Source of the DNA: Gammaproteobacteria bacterium RIFOXYD12_FULL_61_37
GTDB lineage: Bacteria; Pseudomonadota; Gammaproteobacteria; Chromatiales; Chromatiaceae
Direction: 5' to 3'
NCBI GenBank assembly: GCA_001801995.1
Contig: MGZB01000055.1
Location: 125,978 to 189,977, forward strand
DNA length: 64,000 bases
The notes under the pieces are model-generated. The model made no database searches. It was not told the DNA's origin and worked only from the letters and a program-made list of their open reading frames with translations. This document shows positions 8,443-18,150 of the stretch, piece after piece; the first letter of the stretch is position 1; each line of letters begins with the position of its first letter. A program made the translations under genes and the position numbers.

Positions 8443-8787
8443 ATGACCGGCTGTATTTTCTGCAAGATCGCTGCGGGCGAGATCCCGGCCGCCAGGCTGT
8501 ACGAGGACGAGCATCTGGTCGCCTTCCGGGACATCAATCCCCAGGCCCCGACCCATGTCCTGCTGATCCCCCGCAAGCACATCGCCACTTTAAACGACCT
8601 GGAACCGGACGACGCCGGGCTGATCGGCCGCCTGTACCTGGCCGCCAAACAGATAGCCGCCGCCGAGGGCATCGCCGAATCGGGTTATCGCACCGCCTTC
8701 AACTGCAACGGGGATGGTGGCCAGGAGGTATTCCACCTGCACCTGCATCTCCTCGGCGGCCGCCGCATGAGCTGGCCGCCGGGTTAG
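8443..8787 (+). CDS. hinT: HIT-family purine nucleoside phosphoramidase (HinT-like)
   Basis: This 114-residue histidine-triad hydrolase acts on AMP-linked amines and acyl-adenylates in the cytoplasm. The signature HLHLHLLGG lies at about residues 98-106, and the N-terminus CIFCKIAAGEIPA carries the typical CxxC of bacterial HinT. It has a strong Shine-Dalgarno (GAGGAG) and is the last gene of the dnaX unit, 20 bases after recR. It converges with lptG 11 bases downstream. Confidence 0.93.
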   Translation: MTGCIFCKIAAGEIPAARLYEDEHLVAFRDINPQAPTHVLLIPRKHIATLNDLEPDDAGLIGRLYLAAKQIAAAEGIAESGYRTAFNCNGDGGQEVFHLHLHLLGGRRMSWPPG

Positions 8788-8798
8788 CACCGGGTCTC

Positions 8799-9863
8799 TC
8801 AGTGGACCCGTTTCATCGACCAGAATGCCAGGGCGAGGACAGCGAGTCCGGGAAAGGTGGCGGCAATCAGGGCGTTAAAGCCGTAGACCACGGCCATGTA
8901 AGAGACGGCCTTGTTGAGCAGGAAAAAGACGACCCCGATCAGGGAGCCGACAAAGATGCGCTGGCCGATGCTGACGGTGCGCATGCTGCCGAACAGGAAG
9001 GGAACGGAGAGAAATAGCATGGCCAGGGTCACCATGGGGGAGAATATCTTGCCCCAGAAGGCCACTTCGAACTGATTGGGATTCTGGCCGTTGTCGCGCA
9101 TGAAGCGGATGTAGCGATACAGACCCCAAACCGGCTGCATGTGGGGCTTGACCACGACGACCTTGAGCAGATCGGGGTTGAGCAGGGAGGTCCATGTGGA
9201 CTCATCCATTATTTTGACCTTGGCCCCCTCTTCGGAAATCTGAGTCTGGCGGATGCCGCTCAGTTTCCACTTATCGCCCTGGTATTGGGCGAAATCGGCG
9301 TGGGTCGTCTCCTTGAGGCGGCCGCCGGCATCAAACTCATAGATCTGTATATCTTCCAAGGCCGCGCCCGGCAGGATCTTGCGAATATTGATGAAGGAGA
9401 GTCCATCCCGCGCCCAGAAGCCGTAGCGGCTGCGCAGGGTTATCTGCTGCGCGATCAGGTCTGAACGCATCTGCTGGGCATACTCCTCGGCGGGCGGCGC
9501 CACCACCTCTCCCAGGACGAAGGCAGCCGCCATCATCACCAGCCCGGTGCGCATCATCGACAGGATGATGCGGCCCAGGGAGACGCCGGCGGCCCGCATG
9601 GCGGTCAGCTCGGAATTGTTCGCCAAGGCGCCGAGCCCCGCCAGGCTCCCCAGCAGGGCGGCGATGGGGAAAAGCTCATAGGCATAGCGGGGGAGGCCCA
9701 GCATCACGTAAACAAAGGCGTAACCGGCCGTGTAACGCCCCTTGCCCACATCTCCCAGCTCATCGAACAGGTTCATCACCCCCAGCAGGGTGAGCAGGTT
9801 TATCAGGGAAATCAGGGTGCCCAGCAGCAACTGCCGGCCCAGGTAGCGATCCAGAACGGTCAT
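8799..9863 (-). CDS. lptG: LPS export ABC transporter permease LptG
   Basis: This is an inner-membrane permease of the LptB2FG transporter, which extracts LPS and passes it to the Lpt bridge. At 354 residues it has two transmembrane segments near the N-terminus, a periplasmic beta-jellyroll (about 130-260) and C-terminal membrane segments. The ATG at 9863 gives MTVLDRYLGRQLL, the family N-terminus, and overlaps the lptF stop by ATGA, so the two subunits are translationally coupled. A longer upstream frame exists but would overlap lptF by over 100 bases. Confidence 0.95.
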   Translation of the reverse strand: MTVLDRYLGRQLLLGTLISLINLLTLLGVMNLFDELGDVGKGRYTAGYAFVYVMLGLPRYAYELFPIAALLGSLAGLGALANNSELTAMRAAGVSLGRIILSMMRTGLVMMAAAFVLGEVVAPPAEEYAQQMRSDLIAQQITLRSRYGFWARDGLSFINIRKILPGAALEDIQIYEFDAGGRLKETTHADFAQYQGDKWKLSGIRQTQISEEGAKVKIMDESTWTSLLNPDLLKVVVVKPHMQPVWGLYRYIRFMRDNGQNPNQFEVAFWGKIFSPMVTLAMLFLSVPFLFGSMRTVSIGQRIFVGSLIGVVFFLLNKAVSYMAVVYGFNALIAATFPGLAVLALAFWSMKRVH

Positions 9864-10975
9864 CGCGCACCCCTGAATAACCGCGACCTCAGGTAACGGA
9901 CCTTGACGGCATACCAGGGCGTGTCCCACATCACCAGCAAGCCGGCGAATCCCATCATCACCAGATGCACCCACCAGATTCCCAGCCAGGAGGGGGTTAC
10001 TCCCTTTTCCATCCAGGAGCTGGAAACGGCTTGAAGGTTGAAGAAGGTGAAATAAAGCAGTACGGCCAGAATCATGCGCCCGCCCATCCCCTGTCGCGGG
10101 GAGGCGCGGCTGAGGGGGATGCTGAGCACGGCGAATACCAGCATGGCCAGGACAGGCGACAGACGGCGCTGGAGTTCGACCCGTTCATGCAGGCTGTCCG
10201 AAGAGAGCAGGTCGCCGGTCGGCCGCATCTTGGGCGCCAGTTCCGCCGGCTTGTCCTCGGGCCTGAAGATCCGTACCGCGTATTTGTCGAACGAGGTAAC
10301 CGAGAACTGGGGTTCTCCGGGGTTTCCCTCGTATCTGCGCCCATTCAACATGACGAAGAAGGTGTCGCCGGTCTTTTCATCGACATACTGATAGCCGTCC
10401 TCGGCCTTGAGGACGCCGAGTTTGTTGTGCATCCGGTTTTGAACAAAGACGTTCTTCATCAAAGAGTGGTCGTCGCTGAGTTTTTCCACATAGAGGACGA
10501 CATCACCCGTATTGGACTCGTTGAACTTGCCGGCCGCCATATTGGCGATATCCGCCGTTTTCTTCTGCGCCTCCTTGAATTCCTGCAAGGTACGCCAGGC
10601 CCAGGGGGTCACCTGCGTCATCAGCCAGAGGGAAAGGAGCATGAGAGGGAGCACCAGCCAGGAGTAGCCCCGGAAGATCCGCAGTTGGCTGACGCCGGAA
10701 GAAAACAGGGCCGTCATCTCGCTGTCGCGGTACATGCGCCCCAGGGTATAGAGGACGGCAAAAAAGAAGGAAGGCGGCAGCATGATGCCCAGTTCCTTGG
10801 CGAGTTCGAGCCCCAGCATGGTCAACACCACGTCGTGGGCGACAACACCGGCCGCTACCCTGCTCAGATAGAGGATAAAGATATTGCCCGCCAGGATCAG
10901 TACCAGCACCAGGACAATGCCGAAAAGGGTCTTGGAGACTTCGGCAATCAGATAACGATCAAGAGTGGGCAACAC
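9860..10975 (-). CDS. lptF: LPS export ABC transporter permease LptF
   Basis: This is the partner permease of LptG. At 371 residues it starts MLPTLDRYLIAEV and carries the conserved region with ELGIMLPPSFFF in the coupling helix, a periplasmic domain (about 130-270) and three closing membrane helices. It is transcribed divergently from pepA, the conserved arrangement in gammaproteobacteria. The 162-base gap between the two starts must hold both promoters; I could not fix the boxes. Confidence 0.95.
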   Translation of the reverse strand: MLPTLDRYLIAEVSKTLFGIVLVLVLILAGNIFILYLSRVAAGVVAHDVVLTMLGLELAKELGIMLPPSFFFAVLYTLGRMYRDSEMTALFSSGVSQLRIFRGYSWLVLPLMLLSLWLMTQVTPWAWRTLQEFKEAQKKTADIANMAAGKFNESNTGDVVLYVEKLSDDHSLMKNVFVQNRMHNKLGVLKAEDGYQYVDEKTGDTFFVMLNGRRYEGNPGEPQFSVTSFDKYAVRIFRPEDKPAELAPKMRPTGDLLSSDSLHERVELQRRLSPVLAMLVFAVLSIPLSRASPRQGMGGRMILAVLLYFTFFNLQAVSSSWMEKGVTPSWLGIWWVHLVMMGFAGLLVMWDTPWYAVKVRYLRSRLFRGAR

Positions 10976-11137
10976 GCCAGCGGCTAACCTATGCAGGGAG
11001 CAATAAAAGTCCGTTCTTCGCCGTCCAAAATCATGGGAGGGAGATTCCTGGGCTCATGACCAATGCCGCCTTTGCGGTAAACTGGGCGCCTATCCTAACG
11101 GATCGGAACCTTTCGCAAAACCTTGTCTGGAGTCTGC

Positions 11138-12640
11138 ATGGACTACGAAATCAAATCCACTGCCCTCGACGGGCTTCGCACCGACTGCCTGGTGATCGGG
11201 ATCTATGCCGGGCGCGAGTTGACCCTGGCCGCCGCCAGGGCCGATGAGCTTACCCAGGGCCTGATCGGCAAGCTGCTGCAAAAGCTCGATCTGGACAAAT
11301 GCGGCGACCTTCATCTGCTGCTGGACGCACCCGGTCTCGCGGCCGAGCGCATTCTGCTGCTCGGGCTCGGCCCGCGCAAGGCCTATGGCCCCCAGATCTA
11401 CCGCAAGGCGGTGGCCGCCGCCGTCGCCTTTCTCCGGAAAGACCCCAGCACCGACCTGGCCCTGACCCTGGCCGCCGAACCCTGCGAGAAGGCTTCGCCC
11501 CGCGAATTGGCGCGGGACGCCGTGATGGCGACGGAAGAGGCCCTCTACCGCTTCGATGCCTGCAAGAGCGACAAGACCAAGGACGCCCCGAAGCATCCCC
11601 TGACCCGGCTCCAGCTCTGGCTGCCCTCCCGCGAGGTGGAGCCCGAGGCGCAAAACGGCCTGGCACAGGGTCGTGCCATCGCCCGCGCCATGGCCATGGC
11701 CAAGGACCTGGCCAACCTCCCCGGTAATATCTGCACCCCCAGTTACCTGGCGGAGCAGGCCCTCGCCCTGGGTCAGCGCCATGAGGCCATCCAGGTCGAG
11801 ATCCTCGAAGAGGCGCAGATGCGGGAGCTGGGTATGGGGGCGCTGCTCTCCGTCGCCCGCGGCAGCCGCCAGCCGGCCAAGCTGATCCAGATGACCTACC
11901 GGGGCGGCCGGCCCGGCCAGAAGCCGGTGGTGCTGGTGGGCAAGGGTCTGACCTTCGACGCCGGCGGCATCTCCCTCAAGCCCGGTCCCGGCATGGACGA
12001 GATGAAGTACGACATGAGCGGCGGCGCCAGCGTCATCGGGGCGCTCCAGGCCTGCGCCGAGCTGGCGCTGCCCATCGATGTGATCGGTTTGGTGCCCGCC
12101 TCCGAGAACCTGCCGGACGGCGATGCCAACAAGCCCGGCGACATCGTCACCAGCCTATCGGGCAAGACCATCGAGGTGCTCAACACCGACGCCGAGGGTC
12201 GCCTGATCCTCTGCGACGCCCTGACCTACGCCGAGCGCTTCGAACCGGAGCTGGTGATTGATATCGCCACCCTGACCGGGGCCTGCGTCGTTGCCCTGGG
12301 CCACCATGCCAACGGCCTGCTGGCCAACCAGCAGGAGCTGGCGGACAGCCTGCTTGCCGCCGGCCGGGAGATCAACGACCGCGCCTGGCAACTGCCCCTC
12401 TGGGAGGAGTACCAGAAGCAGCTCGACAGCCCCTTCGCCGACATGGCCAATATCGGCGGCAAGTCCGCCGGCACCATCACGGCGGCCTGCTTCCTCTCCC
12501 GCTTCACCGAGAAGTTCAAGTGGGCACACCTGGACATCGCCGGCACCGCCTGGGTCAGCGGCAAGGATAAGGCCGCCACCGGACGTCCGGTCCCCCTGCT
12601 GATCCAGTTCCTGCTCAATCAGGCAGGCCGGACGGAATGA
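11138..12640 (+). CDS. pepA: Leucyl aminopeptidase (cytosol aminopeptidase PepA)
   Basis: This is a hexameric dimetal M17 peptidase that removes N-terminal residues and in some species binds DNA. At 500 residues it contains the signature [14 protein letters not shown] (about 350) and the metal/lysine region [15 protein letters not shown] (about 268). The ATG at 11138 follows GGAG at a good distance and gives MDYEIKS; an in-frame start 15 bases earlier is less likely. It overlaps holC by ATGA. The pairing with divergent lptF and downstream holC is conserved in gammaproteobacteria. Confidence 0.97.
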   Translation: MDYEIKSTALDGLRTDCLVIGIYAGRELTLAAARADELTQGLIGKLLQKLDLDKCGDLHLLLDAPGLAAERILLLGLGPRKAYGPQIYRKAVAAAVAFLRKDPSTDLALTLAAEPCEKASPRELARDAVMATEEALYRFDACKSDKTKDAPKHPLTRLQLWLPSREVEPEAQNGLAQGRAIARAMAMAKDLANLPGNICTPSYLAEQALALGQRHEAIQVEILEEAQMRELGMGALLSVARGSRQPAKLIQMTYRGGRPGQKPVVLVGKGLTFDAGGISLKPGPGMDEMKYDMSGGASVIGALQACAELALPIDVIGLVPASENLPDGDANKPGDIVTSLSGKTIEVLNTDAEGRLILCDALTYAERFEPELVIDIATLTGACVVALGHHANGLLANQQELADSLLAAGREINDRAWQLPLWEEYQKQLDSPFADMANIGGKSAGTITAACFLSRFTEKFKWAHLDIAGTAWVSGKDKAATGRPVPLLIQFLLNQAGRTE

Positions 12641-13068
12641 CACGGATCGACTTCTATGTTCCCCAGGAGGTGGCCGAGGGCGGCCGTTACGCCCTCGCCT
12701 GCCGCCTGGTGGAGAAGGCCTTCCAGCAGAACCGCCGCGTCTTCATCCATGCCCCCTCGGAAGAGGTCGCCCTGCACATGGACCGGCTGCTCTGGACCTT
12801 CCGCCAGGGCAGCTTCATCCCCCACGGCCTGCTGCACCGCTCGGACGCCAGCCTGACGCCGGTGCTCATCAGCCACCGGGGCGACCCGGACGAGGAGCAG
12901 GATGTCCTGGTCAACCTGACCGACCAGGTCCCTCCCTTCTTCAGCCGCTTCGAACGCATGCTCGAACCCCTGGACCGGGTCCCCGAGACCCTTGCCGCAG
13001 GACGGGAGCGATTCCGTTTCTACCGGGAACGGGGTTATTCCATAGAACATCACGAGGTCTCATCCTGA
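12637..13068 (+). CDS. holC: DNA polymerase III subunit chi
   Basis: Chi links the clamp loader (via psi) to SSB at the replication fork. The 143-residue protein begins [10 protein letters not shown] and has the family stretch [20 protein letters not shown] and a conserved GSFIPHGLL. It overlaps pepA by ATGA and is followed 3 bases later by a small gene. The usual downstream partner valS is not here. Confidence 0.93.
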   Translation: MTRIDFYVPQEVAEGGRYALACRLVEKAFQQNRRVFIHAPSEEVALHMDRLLWTFRQGSFIPHGLLHRSDASLTPVLISHRGDPDEEQDVLVNLTDQVPPFFSRFERMLEPLDRVPETLAAGRERFRFYRERGYSIEHHEVSS

Positions 13069-13071
13069 GCG

Positions 13072-13371
13072 ATGGACGGCAAAGACGAGAGCGCGACAAC
13101 CTCCTTTCTCGACGACTTGACCGTCCCCCTGCTCGATGAGGTCATGGACGGGATCGAGACGGAACGGCTGTTGCCCGGCGACATCGCCCAGACCCGCCAG
13201 GAGATTATCGACTCACTGGGGCCGAAGCTGGAGGCGCTGATCACCAAGGCCGCCGAACGCGCCGCCCGCAAGTTCGAGCGGCGCCTGCGCATGAAGCTCC
13301 TGGACCATCTGGGCGAACAGCTCCCGCTCCTGGTCGATCGAGAGCTGGTCAAGCGGATGAAGGTGCGTTGA
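13072..13371 (+). CDS. Conserved-context hypothetical protein downstream of holC
   Basis: This 99-residue soluble, strongly charged and largely helical protein has no cysteine pairs or membrane segment. I do not recognise a family. Small proteins sit between holC and valS in several gammaproteobacteria, and this may be the same gene, with valS absent here. The Arg/Lys-rich middle (RAARKFERRLRMKLLDHL) is amphipathic. It lies 3 bases after holC, so it is surely co-transcribed and perhaps coupled. A replication link is only a guess from position. Confidence 0.7.
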   Translation: MDGKDESATTSFLDDLTVPLLDEVMDGIETERLLPGDIAQTRQEIIDSLGPKLEALITKAAERAARKFERRLRMKLLDHLGEQLPLLVDRELVKRMKVR

Positions 13372-13429
13372 GTCTTGAGAGATCCCTGTATCCTGGCCCT
13401 GTTTCCCGTTTAAATTACGGAGTTCCTCC

Positions 13430-14014
13430 ATGACCGAAGCCATACTGATCCTCGCCGCCTACCTGACCGGTTCCGTTTCCAGCGCCATCATCGTCTGCAA
13501 GCTGATGGGCCTGCCTGATCCACGCACCCAGGGCTCCAACAACCCCGGCGCCACCAATGTGCTGCGCATCGGCGGCAAGAAAGCAGCGGCCATTACCCTT
13601 TTCGGCGACATGATCAAAGGCGTCCTGCCCCTGCTGGCGGGGCATCTGCTGCATGCCTCGGTGCCCGTTCTGGCCGCCGTCGGCATGGCCGCCTTCCTGG
13701 GCCATCTCTATCCGGTCTTTTTCCACTTCAAGGGCGGCAAAGGGGTGGCCACGGCACTGGGGGTGCAATTCGGCCTCTGGTGGCCCATCGGCCTGGCGGT
13801 GGGCGCCATTTGGCTATTCATGGCCAAGGTGGTCAGGATCTCCTCCCTCTCCGCCCTGGTCTCCATGGCCCTGGCGCCGCTGGTGGTGTGGCTCATCTGG
13901 CCCGCCTGGGAGCTGCTGGCAATGCAGATAGCCATTACCTTGATTCTGTTCTGGCGCCACCGGCCCAATATCCGGCAGTTGATCGCAGGGACGGAGGGGC
14001 GGCTCGGGCGTTGA
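13430..14014 (+). CDS. plsY: Acyl-phosphate glycerol-3-phosphate acyltransferase PlsY
   Basis: This inner-membrane enzyme makes lysophosphatidate from acyl-phosphate and glycerol-3-phosphate, the first step of phospholipid synthesis. At 194 residues it has five hydrophobic segments and the three PlsY motifs: GSxxxA near the start (TGSVSSAIIV), GSNNPGATNVLR (about 37-48) and FKGGKGVAT (about 103). GGAG precedes the ATG. It is commonly next to tsaD and rpsU; here mltD and a repeat element intervene. Confidence 0.95.
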   Translation: MTEAILILAAYLTGSVSSAIIVCKLMGLPDPRTQGSNNPGATNVLRIGGKKAAAITLFGDMIKGVLPLLAGHLLHASVPVLAAVGMAAFLGHLYPVFFHFKGGKGVATALGVQFGLWWPIGLAVGAIWLFMAKVVRISSLSALVSMALAPLVVWLIWPAWELLAMQIAITLILFWRHRPNIRQLIAGTEGRLGR

Positions 14015-14233
14015 AACGAGGACGATGGGGAATTTAACGCCAGTCTTCGATTTTTTCGGCAACCGCCGAGGGTCGGCGCATGAGAAGAGTCAAAAAAGGA
14101 ACATGGAGTCAAAAAATAGGGAATTGATATCGTCCCCCGCGAGTTCTAAATTACCCCTGTTTGGAGGGGGGGGAGCTGATCTGGCAGTACGCGATATCGC
14201 GACCTGTCATCGATTGGTATTGGAGGGATTGAT
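14015..14233. other. Gap between plsY and mltD
   Basis: No gene is visible in these 219 bases. The stretch is more AT-rich than the coding DNA around it and includes a GGGGGGG run near 14166. A GGAGG lies just before the mltD start (14223-14227). A promoter for mltD is expected here, but no box pair is convincing. Confidence 0.4.
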
Positions 14234-16111
14234 ATGTGGAAGGCCTTGCTTCTCATCGCGTCGCTGCTGGTGGCTGGCGCCGTGTCCGCCGACGAAACCT
14301 CGCCACCCGCAACGACGCCCCAGGGGCAAGGACTGTCCCCGCAACCTGCCGGACTTTTTCCCGTCCCCGACTCCCTGCGCACAGCCGTGGCGTTCTGGAA
14401 GCGCATCTATGGCGATGTGGATAGCAAGGGCGGCCTGATCCATGACAGCGACCGGCTGGATATCGTCTACGAGCAACTGGACCTCAGCTTCGATCTGGAA
14501 CCCGACAAGCGCATCGAACGCCGACTGGAGCACTATCGCCATCTGTTGTGGGAGCTGGCGGAGGACAGCCCTACCGGCCCAAGTTGCGAGGAGCAGCGCC
14601 TTTTAGCCCTGCTGGGGGGCGCCCCCAGCGCAAGGGAGTTGAAGGAAGCGGCTCAACGGCTGCGTTTTCAACGGGGGCAATCGGACCGGTTCGAGGCCGG
14701 CCTGGTCCGTTCCGGCACCTGGCGGTCCTTCATCGACCAGGCCCTCGCGGCCCATGGCCTGCCCTTGGAACTTGCCGTTCTACCCTTCGTAGAATCATCC
14801 TACCATCCCCTGGTTTTCTCCCATGCCGGGGCCGCCGGCCTCTGGCAATTCATGCCGTCCACCGGCCGGCGTTTCATGCGGGTCGATACGGTGCTGGACG
14901 AGCGCCTCGACCCCTACGCATCCACCCTGGCCGCAGCCCAACTGCTGCAATTCAACCGCCGCATTCTGGGGAGCTGGCCCTTGGCGCTGACCGCGTACAA
15001 CCACGGCGTATCCGGGGTCAGTCGCGCGATAGAAACCACCGGCTCAGGGGATATCGGCGTCATCATCCAGAACTACCGGGGACCGTTGTTCGGCTTCGCC
15101 TCCCGCAACTACTACCCCGCCTTCCTGGCCGTGTTGGAGATCGCCAGACACCCTGAACGTCATTTCTACCCCAACCCCCAGCCCAGGCACCCTGCCGAGC
15201 GATCCCGCCTCGAACTGGCGGCCTATCTGCCGGCGGACCAGGCAGCGGAACGGCTTGGCATCGAAAAGGCGGAACTGCGACGGGCCAACCCCGCCCTGGG
15301 CGACCCGGTGTGGCGCGGCAGCAAACACATCCCCAAGGGCTACCGCTTGAACCTGCCGGAAGGACATGACGAGGAAAAAATAGCCGGCCTGCTACAGCAA
15401 GCGACTTTGGAGGCAGGCCAGTCGCAACAGCGGCCTGACATCCAATACCAGCCCGGTCCCGGCGATACCCTTGCTTCCATCGCCCTGAAATACCAGGTCG
15501 CCCTGGACGAGGTGCGGGCGATGAACGGCATCAAAGAGGACAAGATCATCCGCATCGGTCAGATTCTGCGCCTGCCGCCACCCGGCACCTCAAACTCCCC
15601 GCCGGGGAGCGAAGAGGGCATGAGGCGCTATCAGATACGCCCCGACGACACCCTCTCTCAGATTGCCGAGCGCTTCGGCCTGCGGACCTTTGAATTGATG
15701 AAGACCAACGGCATCATCGACGAGAACGACGCCATCCCTGGGCAGATACTGATGGTGCCCCAACCCAAGGCCCGCCCCGGCGAACAGGCCTGTCTGGTAC
15801 GCCAGGGCGACAGCCCCTCCCGGATCGCCGAGCGTTACGGCCTGCGGACCCCCGAGTTGATGACCGCCAACGGCCTCGACGAACAGGATTACATCAGGGA
15901 GGGTCAGATATTGCGCATACCCAAGCCAAAGGCCCGCCCCGGCGAACGCATCTACCGGGTGCGCCCCGGCGATACCCTGTCGCGAATAGCCCTGCGTTTC
16001 GGACTCATGCCCTCGGAATTGATCGAATACACCCGGATCTCCGGCGAAGAGCCGCTGAAACCGGGAAAGATCTTGCGGGTGCCCCTCGTTGCCCGAGAGC
16101 CGGACAGCTAA
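14234..16111 (+). CDS. mltD: Membrane-bound lytic murein transglycosylase D-like, with four LysM repeats
   Basis: This 625-residue periplasmic enzyme cleaves the MurNAc-GlcNAc bond to leave 1,6-anhydro-MurNAc. The first 19 residues are a signal peptide ending AVSA. The SLT catalytic domain (about 140-330) has the catalytic Glu in FVESSYHP and the conserved GAAGLWQFMPSTGR. The C-terminal part holds four LysM peptidoglycan-binding repeats (about 410-620), three starting with PxDTL and one degenerate as QGDSP. The last three are joined by near-identical KARPGE linkers, which suggests internal duplication. There is no lipobox, so it is probably soluble or attached through LysM. Four LysM copies is above the usual two. 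Confidence 0.92.
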   Translation: MWKALLLIASLLVAGAVSADETSPPATTPQGQGLSPQPAGLFPVPDSLRTAVAFWKRIYGDVDSKGGLIHDSDRLDIVYEQLDLSFDLEPDKRIERRLEHYRHLLWELAEDSPTGPSCEEQRLLALLGGAPSARELKEAAQRLRFQRGQSDRFEAGLVRSGTWRSFIDQALAAHGLPLELAVLPFVESSYHPLVFSHAGAAGLWQFMPSTGRRFMRVDTVLDERLDPYASTLAAAQLLQFNRRILGSWPLALTAYNHGVSGVSRAIETTGSGDIGVIIQNYRGPLFGFASRNYYPAFLAVLEIARHPERHFYPNPQPRHPAERSRLELAAYLPADQAAERLGIEKAELRRANPALGDPVWRGSKHIPKGYRLNLPEGHDEEKIAGLLQQATLEAGQSQQRPDIQYQPGPGDTLASIALKYQVALDEVRAMNGIKEDKIIRIGQILRLPPPGTSNSPPGSEEGMRRYQIRPDDTLSQIAERFGLRTFELMKTNGIIDENDAIPGQILMVPQPKARPGEQACLVRQGDSPSRIAERYGLRTPELMTANGLDEQDYIREGQILRIPKPKARPGERIYRVRPGDTLSRIALRFGLMPSELIEYTRISGEEPLKPGKILRVPLVAREPDS

Positions 16112-16277
16112 CCTAATCTCTTCATTTAACCGCAAAGGCCGCGAAGGAACGCGAAGGAATTCATTGGCTTGTCTAGGTTTCATCCCTGACTAGGAAGGTA
16201 GGAACAAAGATAAAGGCATCGGGTTGTTTTCCTTAGCGTTCTTTGCGTCCTTTGCGGTTGAAAAGAGGTTTCTAGGA
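16112..16277. repeat. Inverted-repeat element, family A copy 1 (A1)
   Basis: The left arm (CCTAATCTC, then AACCGCAAAGGCCGCGAAGG) matches the inverted right arm (CCTTTGCGGTTGAAAAGAGG then CTAGG) over about 35 bp. It is highly similar to copies at 26015-26188 and 29265-29553. No transposase lies inside, so it behaves like a miniature inverted-repeat element. The right end carries AAAAGAGG followed 11 bases later by ATG at 16281, which opens a frame of only 14 codons. It lies immediately after the mltD stop and could form a long hairpin between two converging genes. Confidence 0.85.
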
Positions 16278-16338
16278 TAAATGTACGAAGGTCGGAAGCG
16301 ACCCTATGCTCCTGCTCTACCCTGACGATCAACAGTGA

Positions 16339-17367
16339 CTAAACCCCAGCCGCTCCGAGTTCTTCCATGGGCCATCTTGGGCGGACGGTGAAACCGGGGG
16401 CGGTCTGTTCCCCGGCCATCAGCCGCAGGTAGCCGGCGTAGGCGATCATGGCGCCGTTGTCGGTGCAGAATTCGGGGCGGGCGTACCAGGCCCGGCCGCC
16501 CAGTTTTTCCATTTCCCGGTCGATGCGATGCCTTAGACGCTGATTGGCGCTGACGCCGCCGGCCAGGACCAGGGTCCGGGAGCCGGTCTCTTGCAGGGCG
16601 CGGCGGCACTTAATGGCCAGGGTGTCGGCGACAGCCTCTTCGAAGGCGCGGGCGATGTCGGCCTTCAGTTGCGGGGTGCGTTCCTCTTCGCTAAAGGCGG
16701 CGAGGCAGTTGAGGGCGAAGGTCTTGAGGCCGGAGAAGCTGAAGTCGAGACCCGGCCGGTCGATCATGGGGCGGGGAAAATGGAAGCGATGGGGATCGCC
16801 CTGGGTTGCCAATCGGGCCAGTTCAGGGCCGCCGGGGTAGGGCAGCCCCAGGAGCTTGGCGGTCTTGTCGAAGGCCTCGCCGGCGGCGTCGTCGAGGGAT
16901 TCGCCCAGAAGCCGGTAACGGCCGACGCCTTCCACTGCGACCAATTGGGTGTGGCCGCCGGAGACCAGCAAGGCGGTGAAGGGAAAGGCGGGCGCCTCTC
17001 TTTCCAGCAGGGGGGCGAGCAGGTGGCCTTCCATGTGATGCACGGCGACGGCGGGGATGCCCAGGCTCCAGGCCAGGGAGCGGGCGATGGCGGCGCCGGC
17101 CATGAGCGCCCCGGCCAGGCCGGGACCGGCGGTGTAGGCGACGCCATCCAGCTCCCGGCGGTTCAGCCCGGCCTCTTTGAGCACCGCCTCCGTAAGCGGC
17201 AAGGTCTTGCTGATGTGGTCGCGCGAGGCCAGTTCAGGCACCACGCCGCCGAATCCGGCATGGACCTCGATCTGGCTGTGGACCTGGTGCGCGAGCAGGC
17301 CCTGGACGCTGCCGTAGAGGGCAACGCCGGTTTCGTCGCAAGATGTTTCGATGCCGAGGACATTCAT
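16339..17367 (-). CDS. tsaD: tRNA N6-adenosine threonylcarbamoyltransferase TsaD
   Basis: This is the catalytic subunit of the t6A37 tRNA-modification complex with TsaB/TsaE, transferring threonylcarbamoyl from its adenylate to ANN-decoding tRNAs. At 342 residues it starts [18 protein letters not shown], the family signature, and has the metal-binding HHMEGHL motif (about 109-115) and the ASKR/ASKHA phosphate region LLVSGGHTQ. It is divergent from rpsU, the classical arrangement. Confidence 0.97.
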   Translation of the reverse strand: MNVLGIETSCDETGVALYGSVQGLLAHQVHSQIEVHAGFGGVVPELASRDHISKTLPLTEAVLKEAGLNRRELDGVAYTAGPGLAGALMAGAAIARSLAWSLGIPAVAVHHMEGHLLAPLLEREAPAFPFTALLVSGGHTQLVAVEGVGRYRLLGESLDDAAGEAFDKTAKLLGLPYPGGPELARLATQGDPHRFHFPRPMIDRPGLDFSFSGLKTFALNCLAAFSEEERTPQLKADIARAFEEAVADTLAIKCRRALQETGSRTLVLAGGVSANQRLRHRIDREMEKLGGRAWYARPEFCTDNGAMIAYAGYLRLMAGEQTAPGFTVRPRWPMEELGAAGV

Positions 17368-17381
17368 GTTGCTTTTCAGGT

Positions 17382-17410
17382 TTCAATCCGCCGAATTCTT
17401 CGTGTAGAAT
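17382..17410 (+). promoter_or_regulatory. Candidate rpsU promoter
   Basis: A good -10 box TAGAAT (17405-17410) has a weak -35 TTCAAT (17382-17387) at 17 bases. The start would be near 17417, leaving a leader of about 39 bases with GAGG before the rpsU ATG. It would drive the rpsU-yqeY-dnaG macromolecular-synthesis operon. Confidence 0.45.
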
Positions 17411-17455
17411 GCCGGGCTCCGTGAAAGCCGGGATTGTATCAATTCGAGGTCACTA

Positions 17456-17671
17456 ATGCCTAACGTACGTGTAAAGGAAAACGAACCCTTTGAAGTAGCC
17501 ATGCGCCGCTTCAAGCGCTCCTGTGAGAAGGCCGGTGTGCTGGCCGATGTGCGCCGCCGTGAGTTCTACGAAAAGCCCACTTGGGAACGCAAGCGCAAGG
17601 CGGCAGCCGCCGTTAAGCGCCATCTGAAGAAGGTCTCCCGCGAGAACCGCCGCTGGGAACGCAAGTACTGA
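17456..17671 (+). CDS. rpsU: 30S ribosomal protein S21
   Basis: This 71-residue basic protein of the small-subunit platform is needed for initiation on native mRNAs. It starts [20 protein letters not shown], and the C-terminus is strongly basic ([14 protein letters not shown]). GAGG precedes the start. It heads the classical rpsU-dnaG operon with yqeY inserted between, as in many gammaproteobacteria. Confidence 0.98.
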   Translation: MPNVRVKENEPFEVAMRRFKRSCEKAGVLADVRRREFYEKPTWERKRKAAAAVKRHLKKVSRENRRWERKY

Positions 17672-17679
17672 GTCCCGCC

Positions 17680-18123
17680 ATGCTCAAACAGCGCATTCTG
17701 GACGAGGTGAAAACGGCCATGAAGGCGGGCGTGAAACAGCGCCTTGCCACCTTGCGCCTGATAACCGCCGCCATCAAGCAACGCGAGGTGGATGAGCGCA
17801 TCGAGCTGAATGACCAGCAGGTGCTCGAAGTGCTGGACAAGATGGTGAAGCAACGCCGCGAGTCCATCTCCCAGTATGAGCAGGCCGGGCGCCAGGACTT
17901 GGCCGATCAGGAAAAGTTCGAGATCGGTATTCTGCAAGAATATCTGCCCGAACCCCTGAGCGCCGGGGAGATCGCCGCCCTGATCGAGGAAGCGGTCGTT
18001 GCGGTCGGCGCCTCCTCCGTGAAGGACATGGGCAAGGTCATGGGCCTGCTGAAGCCCAGGATGCAGGGACGGGCGGACATGGGCCAGATCGGCGTCTTGA
18101 TCAAACAGAAACTGAACGGCTGA
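17680..18123 (+). CDS. yqeY: GatB/YqeY domain protein
   Basis: This 147-residue helical protein is related to the C-terminal tRNA-binding domain of GatB. It starts MLKQRILDEVKTAMKAG and contains the typical LATLRLITAAIKQREVD and the C-terminal SVKDMGKVMGLLKPRMQGRAD. It lies 8 bases after rpsU and 27 before dnaG. Its function in amidation or tRNA binding is inferred from the fold and has not been settled for the family. Confidence 0.94.
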   Translation: MLKQRILDEVKTAMKAGVKQRLATLRLITAAIKQREVDERIELNDQQVLEVLDKMVKQRRESISQYEQAGRQDLADQEKFEIGILQEYLPEPLSAGEIAALIEEAVVAVGASSVKDMGKVMGLLKPRMQGRADMGQIGVLIKQKLNG

Positions 18124-18150
18124 CAGGGACTTCCTGTTAACCTCTGCCGC

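Noticed and set aside
16281-16325. Short ATG frame after family-A copy 1
   Set aside because: Only 14 codons and running into the tsaD end; no evidence it is a gene.
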